Positions 1 through 3,751 of a stretch of 7,011 nucleotides of DNA are shown here, in pieces. The DNA is taken from contig NZCP01000021.1 in NCBI GenBank assembly GCA_002686465.1, forward strand, positions 1 to 7,011, written 5' to 3'. A model generated the notes under the pieces. It saw only the letters and a program-made list of their open reading frames with translations, was not told where the DNA came from and searched no databases. Source of the DNA: Candidatus Woesebacteria bacterium (GTDB lineage: Bacteria > Patescibacteriota > Microgenomatia > UBA8517 > UBA10165). Positions within the stretch are counted from its first letter, which is position 1. Every line of letters starts with the position of its first letter. The translations under genes were made by a program, and so were the position numbers.

Positions 1-1
1 A

Positions 2-148
2 AAAAATATACTCAAAAGCAATTAGAAAGCTAATAATGACTGTCGCACGGACTAGAAGTGCAGGGGAAAAGAATTGAACAATAGCTGCCAGAGCAAGGAC
101 AGCTAAGACTACTATCATTTTCGCCTTTGGCGTTTTTAAAATATTCAT
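2..148 (-). CDS. Hypothetical hydrophobic membrane protein, N-terminal part (cut by window edge)
   Basis: An open frame starts at ATG (148..146) and stays open to the left edge, giving about 49 residues. It begins MNILKTPKAKM, a short basic N-terminus, and continues as two hydrophobic stretches (about residues 11-27 and 32-49) separated by FFSPALLVR. The pattern of positive residues followed by hydrophobic helices fits an inner-membrane protein with the N-terminus inside. The family cannot be recognised from this fragment. The frame is open upstream to a TGA at 184..182 without another ATG, so this ATG is the likely start. No Shine-Dalgarno is visible. A competing Ser/Cys-rich frame on the same strand (30..212) looks like the frame-shifted shadow of this one. 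Medium confidence that it is a real gene, none about function. Confidence 0.55.
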   Translation of the reverse strand, partial: MNILKTPKAKMIVVLAVLALAAIVQFFSPALLVRATVIISFLIAFEYIF

Positions 149-236
149 TACACTGGCTGCAAGGCGAATACCCCGATGCCGTCATCGGTGATGAGCCGCA
201 GCCCGAGCTCAAACGAGGGTAGCACAGCCCCGTATC

Positions 237-275
237 AAACTACCCAAGCACGGAAGCTTGGGTAGTTTATTTTTT
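237..275 (+). terminator. Strong hairpin with U tail in plus direction, also just beyond the CAP gene stop
   Basis: A perfect 12-bp stem pairs AACTACCCAAGC (238..249) with GCTTGGGTAGTT (256..267) around the loop ACGGAA. In the plus direction it is followed by a T-rich tail (TTTATTTTTT, 266..275), the form of an intrinsic terminator. No plus-strand gene is visible to its left. The CAP gene on the minus strand stops 6 bases before the hairpin, and in that direction the tail is only GTTTGAT. It probably ends the minus-strand operon, perhaps also as a bidirectional terminator or an mRNA-stabilising hairpin. Confidence 0.8.
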
Positions 276-885
276 AAAAGCCAGTTATTGCCACCCCAAA
301 ACCGTCTGCTGCGTAGATACATCCCCATTTATATTCTCCACCAGTAATGAGCTTTTTGTGTCCTAAGGTATCAATCCAGCCCTCTACCGCTTGTTCTGGT
401 GTGGGGTATCCGGAGATTAAGAATTCTGATACATTGCCTGGCATATCAGTATTATCTTTGTATTTATCGTACACACCTTGAAAGCCATCATGGCCATCGA
501 GCTTTCCTAATTCGCGAACCTGGGAAAGTCTGATTGCGGATATTGTACAAAGGATATCTTTTTGATTTAGAGAATTGACACCGTTCGCAAGACGTGCCTC
601 ATTAACAGCGTCCCAGAGGTCAGGTCCAGAGTAACTAATCGGAAGTTGTATCTTTTGCTTTACTGGTGCTTCGGGTTCAGGACTAGGACTGGGTTGTTTT
701 ATCGGTAATGGGGAAGGAGATTGTAGAGGCTTTTGAGACAAGAGGCTTAACAACTTTTGTTGGTTTTCATCCGAGATTTTGAAAGCGTCTGTAGCTCCTG
801 TCAAATACCCCCCAATAAAAAACGCGACACTCCAGGAAAGAAAAGCAATTACAAGAAGAAATTTTTTAATATAGGAGAACACCAC
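274..885 (-). CDS. Membrane-anchored CAP-domain (SCP/PR-1-like) protein
   Basis: A 203-aa protein. Residues 1-8 are basic and 9-30 form one hydrophobic segment ending FFIGGYLTG, a signal anchor. Residues 50-80 are a Pro/Ser/Glu/Lys linker (PSPSPLPIKQPSPSPEPEAP), typical of a spacer crossing the wall. Residues 88-203 match the CAP fold: LWDAVNEARLANGV as first helix, GHDGF with H132, NVSEFL with E154, and GWIDTLGHKKLI with H176 near the C-terminal strands, so the usual His/Glu/His cavity residues can be assigned. C113 and C189 could form a disulfide. Bacterial CAP proteins are extracellular and mostly of unknown activity. The start is GTG 885 or the next GTG 882, because TAA lies directly upstream in frame; only a weak GGTAG precedes it. 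It is the last gene of the DUF192-pcm-CAP operon, 25 nt after pcm. Confidence 0.92.
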   Translation of the reverse strand: MVFSYIKKFLLVIAFLSWSVAFFIGGYLTGATDAFKISDENQQKLLSLLSQKPLQSPSPLPIKQPSPSPEPEAPVKQKIQLPISYSGPDLWDAVNEARLANGVNSLNQKDILCTISAIRLSQVRELGKLDGHDGFQGVYDKYKDNTDMPGNVSEFLISGYPTPEQAVEGWIDTLGHKKLITGGEYKWGCIYAADGFGVAITGF

Positions 886-910
886 TTATTCTACCAGACT
901 TTTTACACCG

Positions 911-1576
911 CTAGTCTAATCGTTCCTGCGGCCAGGCATACTTCCCAATGAGGGGTACGAAATGAGCTGGTGTCATTCTTAATGTTTCTTGAAATCCCTT
1001 GCCTACCTTTTTGTAAAGCGTAACCTCTTGCCAATCTTTCGCTCCTACAGGCATTACCAAAGAGCTACCAACCTTTAATTGCTCCACAAGTGGTTTTGGG
1101 ACTTTACTAAATGCCGCTCCAACAATAACTGCATCATACGGAGCATGTTTGGCAAGTCCTTTGGACCCATCCCCCATGACAAATGTAACATTTTTAACAT
1201 TCAAATCTTTGAGTCGTATTTTAGCCTGGTCTGCCAGCTTCTTGATCCGCTCGACTGTATAAATTTGTTTTACTAACCGACTCAAAATTGCTGTTTGAAA
1301 CCCCGAGCCTGTGCCAATCTCTAAAATCTTCTCATGGCCTTGTAGTTTCAGCGCCTGAATCATTTCAGCAACAAGGCTTGGCTGACTAACTGTTTGTCCC
1401 TCCCCTATAGGGAGAGCTCGGTCTTCATAAGCACTTTCACCTAGACGGTTCTCAAGAAACGCCTCTCTGGGAATTATGTCGAAAGCAGAAAGGACAGAAT
1501 TGCGGATGCCATAGGATGCAAGCAGATTTATCAGACGCTGTTTTTCCATAATTGGCGCTGAATATGTAGGGATCAT
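911..1576 (-). CDS. pcm: Protein-L-isoaspartate O-methyltransferase
   Basis: A 221-aa cytoplasmic SAM-dependent methyltransferase that methylates L-isoaspartyl residues in aged proteins, starting their repair to aspartate. The substrate motif ALPIGEGQTVSQPSLVAEM (residues 54-72) contains the conserved Ser64. SAM motif I is ILEIGTGSGFQTA (84-96), the acidic residue after the second strand is E109 in YTVER, and GDGSKG (135-140) is the next SAM-site motif. DAVIVGAA (148-155) and the C-terminal HFVPLIG (205-211) are also typical. The length is close to the roughly 210 residues of bacterial Pcm. The ATG overlaps the TGA of the DUF192 gene by 4 nt (ATGA), indicating translational coupling and supporting this start over an internal ATG at codon 10. 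The gene lies between DUF192 and the CAP gene in one operon. Confidence 0.96.
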   Translation of the reverse strand: MIPTYSAPIMEKQRLINLLASYGIRNSVLSAFDIIPREAFLENRLGESAYEDRALPIGEGQTVSQPSLVAEMIQALKLQGHEKILEIGTGSGFQTAILSRLVKQIYTVERIKKLADQAKIRLKDLNVKNVTFVMGDGSKGLAKHAPYDAVIVGAAFSKVPKPLVEQLKVGSSLVMPVGAKDWQEVTLYKKVGKGFQETLRMTPAHFVPLIGKYAWPQERLD

Positions 1577-2112
1577 ATTTGTGATACTCCATCAAGATTT
1601 GGTAGGTTAACTGTATCCCCCGCTTTTATCCCTTCCTGCTTCGCAAATCCCGAAGATACTTCAAGAACATAATCTACTGGCTGGTTAGGTAAGTATTTGG
1701 GGATCCTGTTCTCGGAAGTGTTTGTAACTAGTGTAGGGATATTTGCCGTCACTTGGACGACTTTATCGTCATTTATCCAAATAATATCTATTGGAAATTT
1801 CATATCTTTCATCCAAAAGGGAGGACGAGTATCTTCCCTTTCAAAAACAAACAGCATGCCAGTATCTTTGACAAGCTCGTCGTATTTTGACAGTCCTGTA
1901 CTACGATCCTGTTTAGTTCTGACAATTTCGACTTCGATTTTTGCAGACCCTATTGTTACGAAGCCCTTTTTAAGTACCTGATTTGATTGAGTTGACTCAG
2001 GTGTAGAAGCATTGTTGGGTAGGAGTTTTTCTAGATCCTCCCGGTTAGACAACCAAAAGGTTCCAGCCATGACTCCAACCAAGAGCGCAAACAGCAAAAT
2101 AATTTGCTTCAT
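1573..2112 (-). CDS. DUF192 family protein with N-terminal signal anchor
   Basis: A 179-aa protein of the DUF192 (PF02643) family, whose biochemical role is unknown. Residues 1-21 form a hydrophobic signal or anchor (IILLFALLVGVMAGTFWL). A Ser/Thr/Asn-rich spacer (33-46) precedes the domain at 48-170. Family hallmarks are visible in order: RSTGLS (70-75), DTGMLFVF (83-90), PPFWMKDMKFPIDIIWI (97-113), then VDYVLEVSSGFA (146-157) and GIKAGD (161-166). The domain should lie outside the membrane. The start ATG is only 2 nt after the stop of a 35-codon ORF, and the TGA overlaps the start of pcm, so it looks like an internal operon gene. No Shine-Dalgarno is seen; the bases before the ATG are A/T only. 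Confidence 0.94.
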   Translation of the reverse strand: MKQIILLFALLVGVMAGTFWLSNREDLEKLLPNNASTPESTQSNQVLKKGFVTIGSAKIEVEIVRTKQDRSTGLSKYDELVKDTGMLFVFEREDTRPPFWMKDMKFPIDIIWINDDKVVQVTANIPTLVTNTSENRIPKYLPNQPVDYVLEVSSGFAKQEGIKAGDTVNLPNLDGVSQI

Positions 2113-2114
2113 TT

Positions 2115-2222
2115 TTAAAAAATTAAAAGAAATAATGTCAACAAAACCGCAAAAGCTATTCCAGGGAAAAGGAGAATGAGAGTAGAAAAGTGGTGTCTTT
2201 CATGATAGGGTTTTCGGTGCAT
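2115..2222 (-). CDS. Possible 35-aa single-helix membrane peptide leading the DUF192 operon
   Basis: A short ORF from ATG (2222..2220) to TAA (2117..2115) encodes 35 residues. The head is basic and His-rich (MHRKPYHERHH), followed by one hydrophobic helix from about residue 12 to the C-terminus (ending AVLLTLFLLIF). This is the layout of a single-pass small membrane protein. A GAGGG lies 11 nt before the ATG, somewhat far for a Shine-Dalgarno. The stop is 2 nt before the DUF192 ATG, so the two could be translationally coupled. It has no recognised family. It may be chance coding in AT-rich sequence or a translated leader; moderate to low confidence. Confidence 0.42.
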   Translation of the reverse strand: MHRKPYHERHHFSTLILLFPGIAFAVLLTLFLLIF

Positions 2223-2268
2223 GTAAGCTAATACCCTCACAAACTAACGAATTAGCATCTTGCAAAAT

Positions 2269-2400
2269 TTAGCAGAATTCACAAGACTTTGATTTCTTAC
2301 CCTTACCGCAGCACTTTTGGCAGCAGTAATACTTACCAATCTTCGTGTAACCCCGACCTTTAATTATCTTCCCGCAACTATAACAGCGCTTAGCAGCCAT
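2269..2400 (-). CDS. Small Cys-rich zinc-ribbon-like protein (43 aa)
   Basis: An ORF from ATG (2400..2398) to TAA (2271..2269) encodes 43 residues. Eight cysteines are arranged as CYSC (6-9), CCQKCC (26-31) and CEFC (40-43): three CxxC-type knuckles, enough for two Zn(II) sites. The rest is very basic (AAKR, KIIKGRG, KCCGKGKKSKS), suggesting nucleic-acid or ribosome contact. Such density of CxxC pairs is very unlikely by chance and the codons are ordinary for the region. I do not recognise a named family; it resembles the small zinc-ribbon proteins often annotated as hypothetical in Patescibacteria. It lies 81 nt downstream of tRNA-Leu on the same strand. An upstream TTGACA (2435..2430) has no matching -10, so cotranscription with the tRNA is possible. 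Function is unknown. Confidence 0.75.
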   Translation of the reverse strand: MAAKRCYSCGKIIKGRGYTKIGKYYCCQKCCGKGKKSKSCEFC

Positions 2401-2469
2401 ACTCTATGGAACCACAATTCTTGCCTAGATGTCAACTATTAATTTCGAGGTACTACTTATATGCGCTGA

Positions 2470-2484
2470 CCAAGTCTGACTTGG
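2470..2484. repeat. Perfect inverted repeat at the 3' end of tRNA-Leu
   Basis: CCAAGTC and GACTTGG are perfect 7-bp arms around one central base. On the minus strand the first CC of the repeat is the CC of the encoded tRNA CCA, so the transcript could form a 6-bp, 3-nt-loop hairpin immediately after or competing with the mature tRNA end. No T run follows, so it is not a normal terminator. Confidence 0.6.
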
Positions 2485-2570
2485 TGCCGAGGAGAGGACT
2501 CGAACCTCCACCCCCAGTAACGGGGACATGGTCCTAAACCATGCGCGTCTGCCAATTCCGCCACCTCGGC
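2482..2570 (-). tRNA. tRNA-Leu (anticodon UAG)
   Basis: The 89-nt gene includes an encoded CCA. The acceptor stem GCCGAGG pairs with CCTCGGC, the discriminator is A, and CCA follows (2484..2482). The anticodon stem CATGG/CCATG encloses TTTAGGA, giving anticodon TAG (codon CUA and wobble). The long variable arm (TCCCCGTTACTGGGGGT) is the class II feature of leucine tRNAs, and the T loop is TTCGAGT. The 5' sequence GCCGAGGTGGCGGAATTGG is of the bacterial type. Its promoter lies immediately upstream (2580..2608). Confidence 0.98.
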
Positions 2571-2579
2571 TCAGATCCC

Positions 2580-2608
2580 ATTATATCAAAAAAGAGGCGC
2601 ACCCCAAA
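2580..2608 (-). promoter_or_regulatory. Promoter of tRNA-Leu, overlapping the upstream terminator
   Basis: A consensus -10 TATAAT (2585..2580) ends 9 bases before the first base of tRNA-Leu. The only -35-like sequence at 16-17 bp is weak (TTGGGG or TTTGGG, 2608..2602) and lies in the loop and 3' arm of the preceding terminator hairpin. The -10 begins only two bases after the terminator's T run. Confidence 0.7.
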
Positions 2609-2624
2609 AAACGGGTACGCCTCT
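2588..2624 (-). terminator. Intrinsic terminator of the unannotated RNA unit
   Basis: A 12-bp stem with one T-G wobble pairs AGAGGCGTACCC (2624..2613) with GGGTGCGCCTCT (2604..2593) around an 8-nt loop GTTTTTTG, followed by a run of T (2593..2588) on the minus strand. It has the form of a strong rho-independent terminator, closing either the short unit starting near 2708 or readthrough from the lysozyme-like gene. Confidence 0.9.
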
Positions 2625-2708
2625 GTAGTGCGGCCGCCGAGACCTTTTGAGTCTATAGCGACCAAAACCCCAAAGTTTATAGGGTTTATTCCACAAACCT
2701 CAGGATCT
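2588..2708 (-). ncRNA. Candidate small non-coding RNA, about 120 nt
   Basis: A complete transcription unit without a credible ORF: promoter TTGACA-N17-TACACT just upstream, predicted start near 2711-2707, and a strong terminator at its end. The RNA can fold into several short hairpins: GGTTT/AAACC around GTGGAAT near the 5' end, CTATA/TATAG enclosing a G/U-rich loop, AGAC/GTCT around a 7-nt loop, then the terminator stem. A GC-rich patch containing GCGGCCGC (2630..2637) stands out from the AT-rich surroundings. It lacks hallmarks that would identify 4.5S RNA, tmRNA or RNase P RNA. It could also be a long trailer of the upstream gene or a leader attenuated before tRNA-Leu. Moderate confidence as a transcript, no function. 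Confidence 0.5.
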
Positions 2709-2715
2709 AGCACGA

Positions 2716-2744
2716 AGTGTACTTAAGAAGTGCGAAAATGTCAA
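2716..2744 (-). promoter_or_regulatory. Sigma70-type promoter for the candidate ncRNA
   Basis: A perfect -35 TTGACA (2744..2739) is separated by exactly 17 bp from TACACT (2721..2716), a 4/6 match to the -10 consensus. CACTT occurs three times across the element on the minus strand, at 15- and 13-nt steps. No ORF begins downstream before the terminator ending at 2588. Confidence 0.6.
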
Positions 2745-2751
2745 GTGCTAT

Positions 2752-2765
2752 AGGCCTCTAGGCCT
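2752..2765. repeat. Short inverted/tandem repeat AGGCC-TCTA-GGCCT
   Basis: Perfect 5-bp arms around a 4-base loop, also readable as two tandem copies of TAGGCCT plus one base. It lies between the end of the lysozyme-like gene and the -35 of the candidate ncRNA. There is no T run on either side, so it is not a standard terminator; it could be an operator or a 3' mRNA-stabilising hairpin. Confidence 0.4.
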
Positions 2766-2796
2766 TCAAGTTACGCTTATGGGCTTTTCTAAGTCC

Positions 2797-3417
2797 TCAT
2801 TCCATCTCCAGTATGAATTGATTGACTCCCTTTGCCCAAGACCCTTCAGGCGAATGGGGCACCCACTTTTTCATTATTTCCTCTGGTGTTTCGCCAAAGC
2901 CTTTGTTGAAATATTCCTCGCGCAATCCTCTTGATACTTCCTCGATTGCCTCACCAAAACTATTAAACCTTAAAGTTCCCTTACTGTGAATACCCCAGCC
3001 CCAACAGTTATAAGACTCACTTGGTATTTTTTTACATAAGTTAGATTCTTGTTGGGCAATTGCTGTCAGTAGTCTAAAGTCGAGGGATTTTTTATCAGAT
3101 TCCTCAATAATTTTCTCCTCATATCCAAGAAGAGGTGAATTGTACTTTTCGAGATACTGCTTGGTTATTTCTATACGAGCGTCTTTAGCTGTGGCAACAC
3201 CTGCTACTTGACCTATTGTTCCAGGCAGGGCAGCATATACTCGAGATCCATAGCGAGGTGCAGTGAAAGCACTAATTTTTTCCTGCGACGGTTGAGCCTG
3301 GTAGACTATATTTTCTGAGGAGTTGGCACGAGCCAACGCATTCAGCGAGAAAAGGCTGGTTACCAACGTAATTGGAGCTACTATAACAAAAGTTAAAAGG
3401 TAGAATAAGTTCCGCAT
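2797..3417 (-). CDS. Secreted lysozyme-like peptidoglycan hydrolase / transglycosylase-like protein
   Basis: A 206-aa protein with a signal peptide or anchor at residues 1-30 (hydrophobic 5-28, then ALARANS, a possible signal peptidase I site). Residues 32-105 are a variable linker. The C-terminal domain (about 110-206) has the lysozyme-like pattern: LDFRLLTAIAQQESN, with E124 the likely catalytic acid, then NCWGWGIH (137-144), FNSFGEAIEEVSRGLREEYF (151-170), and the closing WVPHSPEGSWAKGVNQFI (185-202). This resembles glucosaminidase and lysozyme-like domains that cleave glycan strands outside the membrane. C128 and C138 could form a disulfide. The exact family is uncertain. AGGG lies 6 nt before the ATG within a potential hairpin (3422..3433). 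It lies downstream of the tRNA-Lys/Arg pair on the same strand without a clear terminator between. Confidence 0.82.
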   Translation of the reverse strand: MRNLFYLLTFVIVAPITLVTSLFSLNALARANSSENIVYQAQPSQEKISAFTAPRYGSRVYAALPGTIGQVAGVATAKDARIEITKQYLEKYNSPLLGYEEKIIEESDKKSLDFRLLTAIAQQESNLCKKIPSESYNCWGWGIHSKGTLRFNSFGEAIEEVSRGLREEYFNKGFGETPEEIMKKWVPHSPEGSWAKGVNQFILEME

Positions 3418-3421
3418 TGAA

Positions 3422-3489
3422 ACCCTACAGGGTAGGCATGTAATTACCTCTGCAGGTTGTTACATACAGGGTGCATTAAATCCATGCAC
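3422..3489 (-). promoter_or_regulatory. Structured leader of the lysozyme-like gene with three inverted repeats
   Basis: Three inverted repeats precede the ATG at 3417. ACCCT-AC-AGGGT (3422..3433) places the SD-like AGGG in a stem. A nested repeat pairs ATGTAA/TTACAT (3438..3443 with 3460..3465) and ACCT/AGGT (3446..3449 with 3454..3457). GTGCAT/ATGCAC (3471..3476 and 3484..3489) flank a TTTAAT. A TTGACA lies at 3497..3492 but has no good -10 at 16-18 bp. The nested repeat reads like an operator or RNA hairpin; the first could mask the ribosome-binding site. Confidence 0.45.
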
Positions 3490-3570
3490 TTTGTCAAGTT
3501 TCTTGCGAAGCGTGATAATTTCTATTGAAATTAAACGCCCCAGTCATGTAAGAATTTTTAATTCTGTACG

Positions 3571-3647
3571 TGGCGCGCCTGGAGGGATTCGAACCCCCAA
3601 CCCCTGGTTCCGAAGACCAGTGCTCTAGTCCGTTGAGCTACAGGCGC
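3571..3647 (-). tRNA. tRNA-Arg (anticodon UCG)
   Basis: The 77-nt gene includes an encoded CCA. The acceptor GCGCCTG pairs with CAGGCGC, the discriminator is G, and CCA is 3573..3571. The anticodon stem CTGGT/ACCAG encloses CTTCGGA, giving anticodon TCG, which reads CGA and CGG. D stem GCTC/GAGC and T loop TTCGAAT are canonical. It starts one base after the CCA of tRNA-Lys, so the two are one transcript. Confidence 0.98.
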
Positions 3648-3648
3648 T

Positions 3649-3724
3649 TGGTGGGCTGCCAGGGACTCGAACCCTGAACCTACTCCTTAAGAGGGAGTTG
3701 CTCTGCCGATTGAGCTAGCAGCCC
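3649..3724 (-). tRNA. tRNA-Lys (anticodon CUU)
   Basis: The 76-nt gene includes an encoded CCA. The acceptor GGGCTGC pairs with GCAGCCC, the discriminator is A, and CCA is 3651..3649. The anticodon stem ACTCC/GGAGT encloses CTCTTAA, giving anticodon CTT, which reads AAG. D stem GCTC/GAGC and T loop TTCGAGT are canonical. It is the first gene of the Lys-Arg pair, with its promoter in the symmetric TATAAT element at 3734..3747. Confidence 0.98.
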
Positions 3725-3733
3725 GCAATATCA

Positions 3734-3747
3734 GGTATAATTATACC
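3734..3747. promoter_or_regulatory. Symmetric divergent promoter (-10 elements on both strands)
   Basis: GGTATAATTATACC is a perfect 14-bp palindrome holding a consensus TATAAT on the plus strand (3736..3741) and another on the minus strand (3745..3740). It is the only promoter-like sequence in the 27-bp gap between divergent tRNA-Lys and the DRG GTPase. The GTPase ATG lies 10 bases after the plus -10 and no Shine-Dalgarno is present, so its mRNA is probably leaderless or nearly so. Any -35 elements would lie inside tRNA-Lys and inside the GTPase coding sequence; none is clear. Confidence 0.7.
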
Positions 3748-3751
3748 AAAG

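Noticed and set aside
30..212. Minus-strand Ser/Cys-rich ORF of 60 codons from TTG
   Set aside because: It overlaps the hydrophobic frame 2..148 shifted by one position, has the Ser/Cys bias such shifts produce and starts with TTG, so it looks like a shadow.
1697..1981. Plus-strand ORF of 94 codons and similar antisense frames at 757..951, 1079..1276, 5157..5417, 6258..6470 and 6627..6857, plus minus 4533..4784
   Set aside because: All are antisense to well-supported genes (the 6627..6857 frame also to the AbrB-like gene) and show no domain or start signal.
1573..2112. Alternative genetic code (TGA as Gly) as in some Patescibacteria
   Set aside because: TGA ends DUF192 in a 4-nt ATGA overlap with pcm and ends the lysozyme-like gene just after its conserved C-terminus; no conserved frame needs TGA read through.
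2136..2141. TTGACA upstream of the DUF192 ATG as its promoter
   Set aside because: No -10 fits at 16-18 bp without the transcript starting inside the gene, and the hexamer lies inside the 35-codon ORF.
2630..2637. GCGGCCGC (NotI-type site) as a cloning artefact
   Set aside because: It sits inside a natural transcription unit with native flanks on both sides and no vector-like sequence; one 8-bp palindrome can arise by chance.
2541..2726. Plus-strand ORF of 61 codons
   Set aside because: It lies antisense to tRNA-Leu and the terminator hairpin, with basic/proline-rich shadow-like composition.
3492..3497. TTGACA before the lysozyme-like gene as a full promoter
   Set aside because: The sequence 16-18 bp downstream (GCACCC region) is unlike a -10; the nearby TTTAAT is only 11 bp away.
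3517..3565. Two AT-rich inverted repeats (3517..3532 and 3551..3565) as terminators for the tRNA pair
   Set aside because: Stems are 6 bp of mostly A/T and no T run follows on the minus strand.
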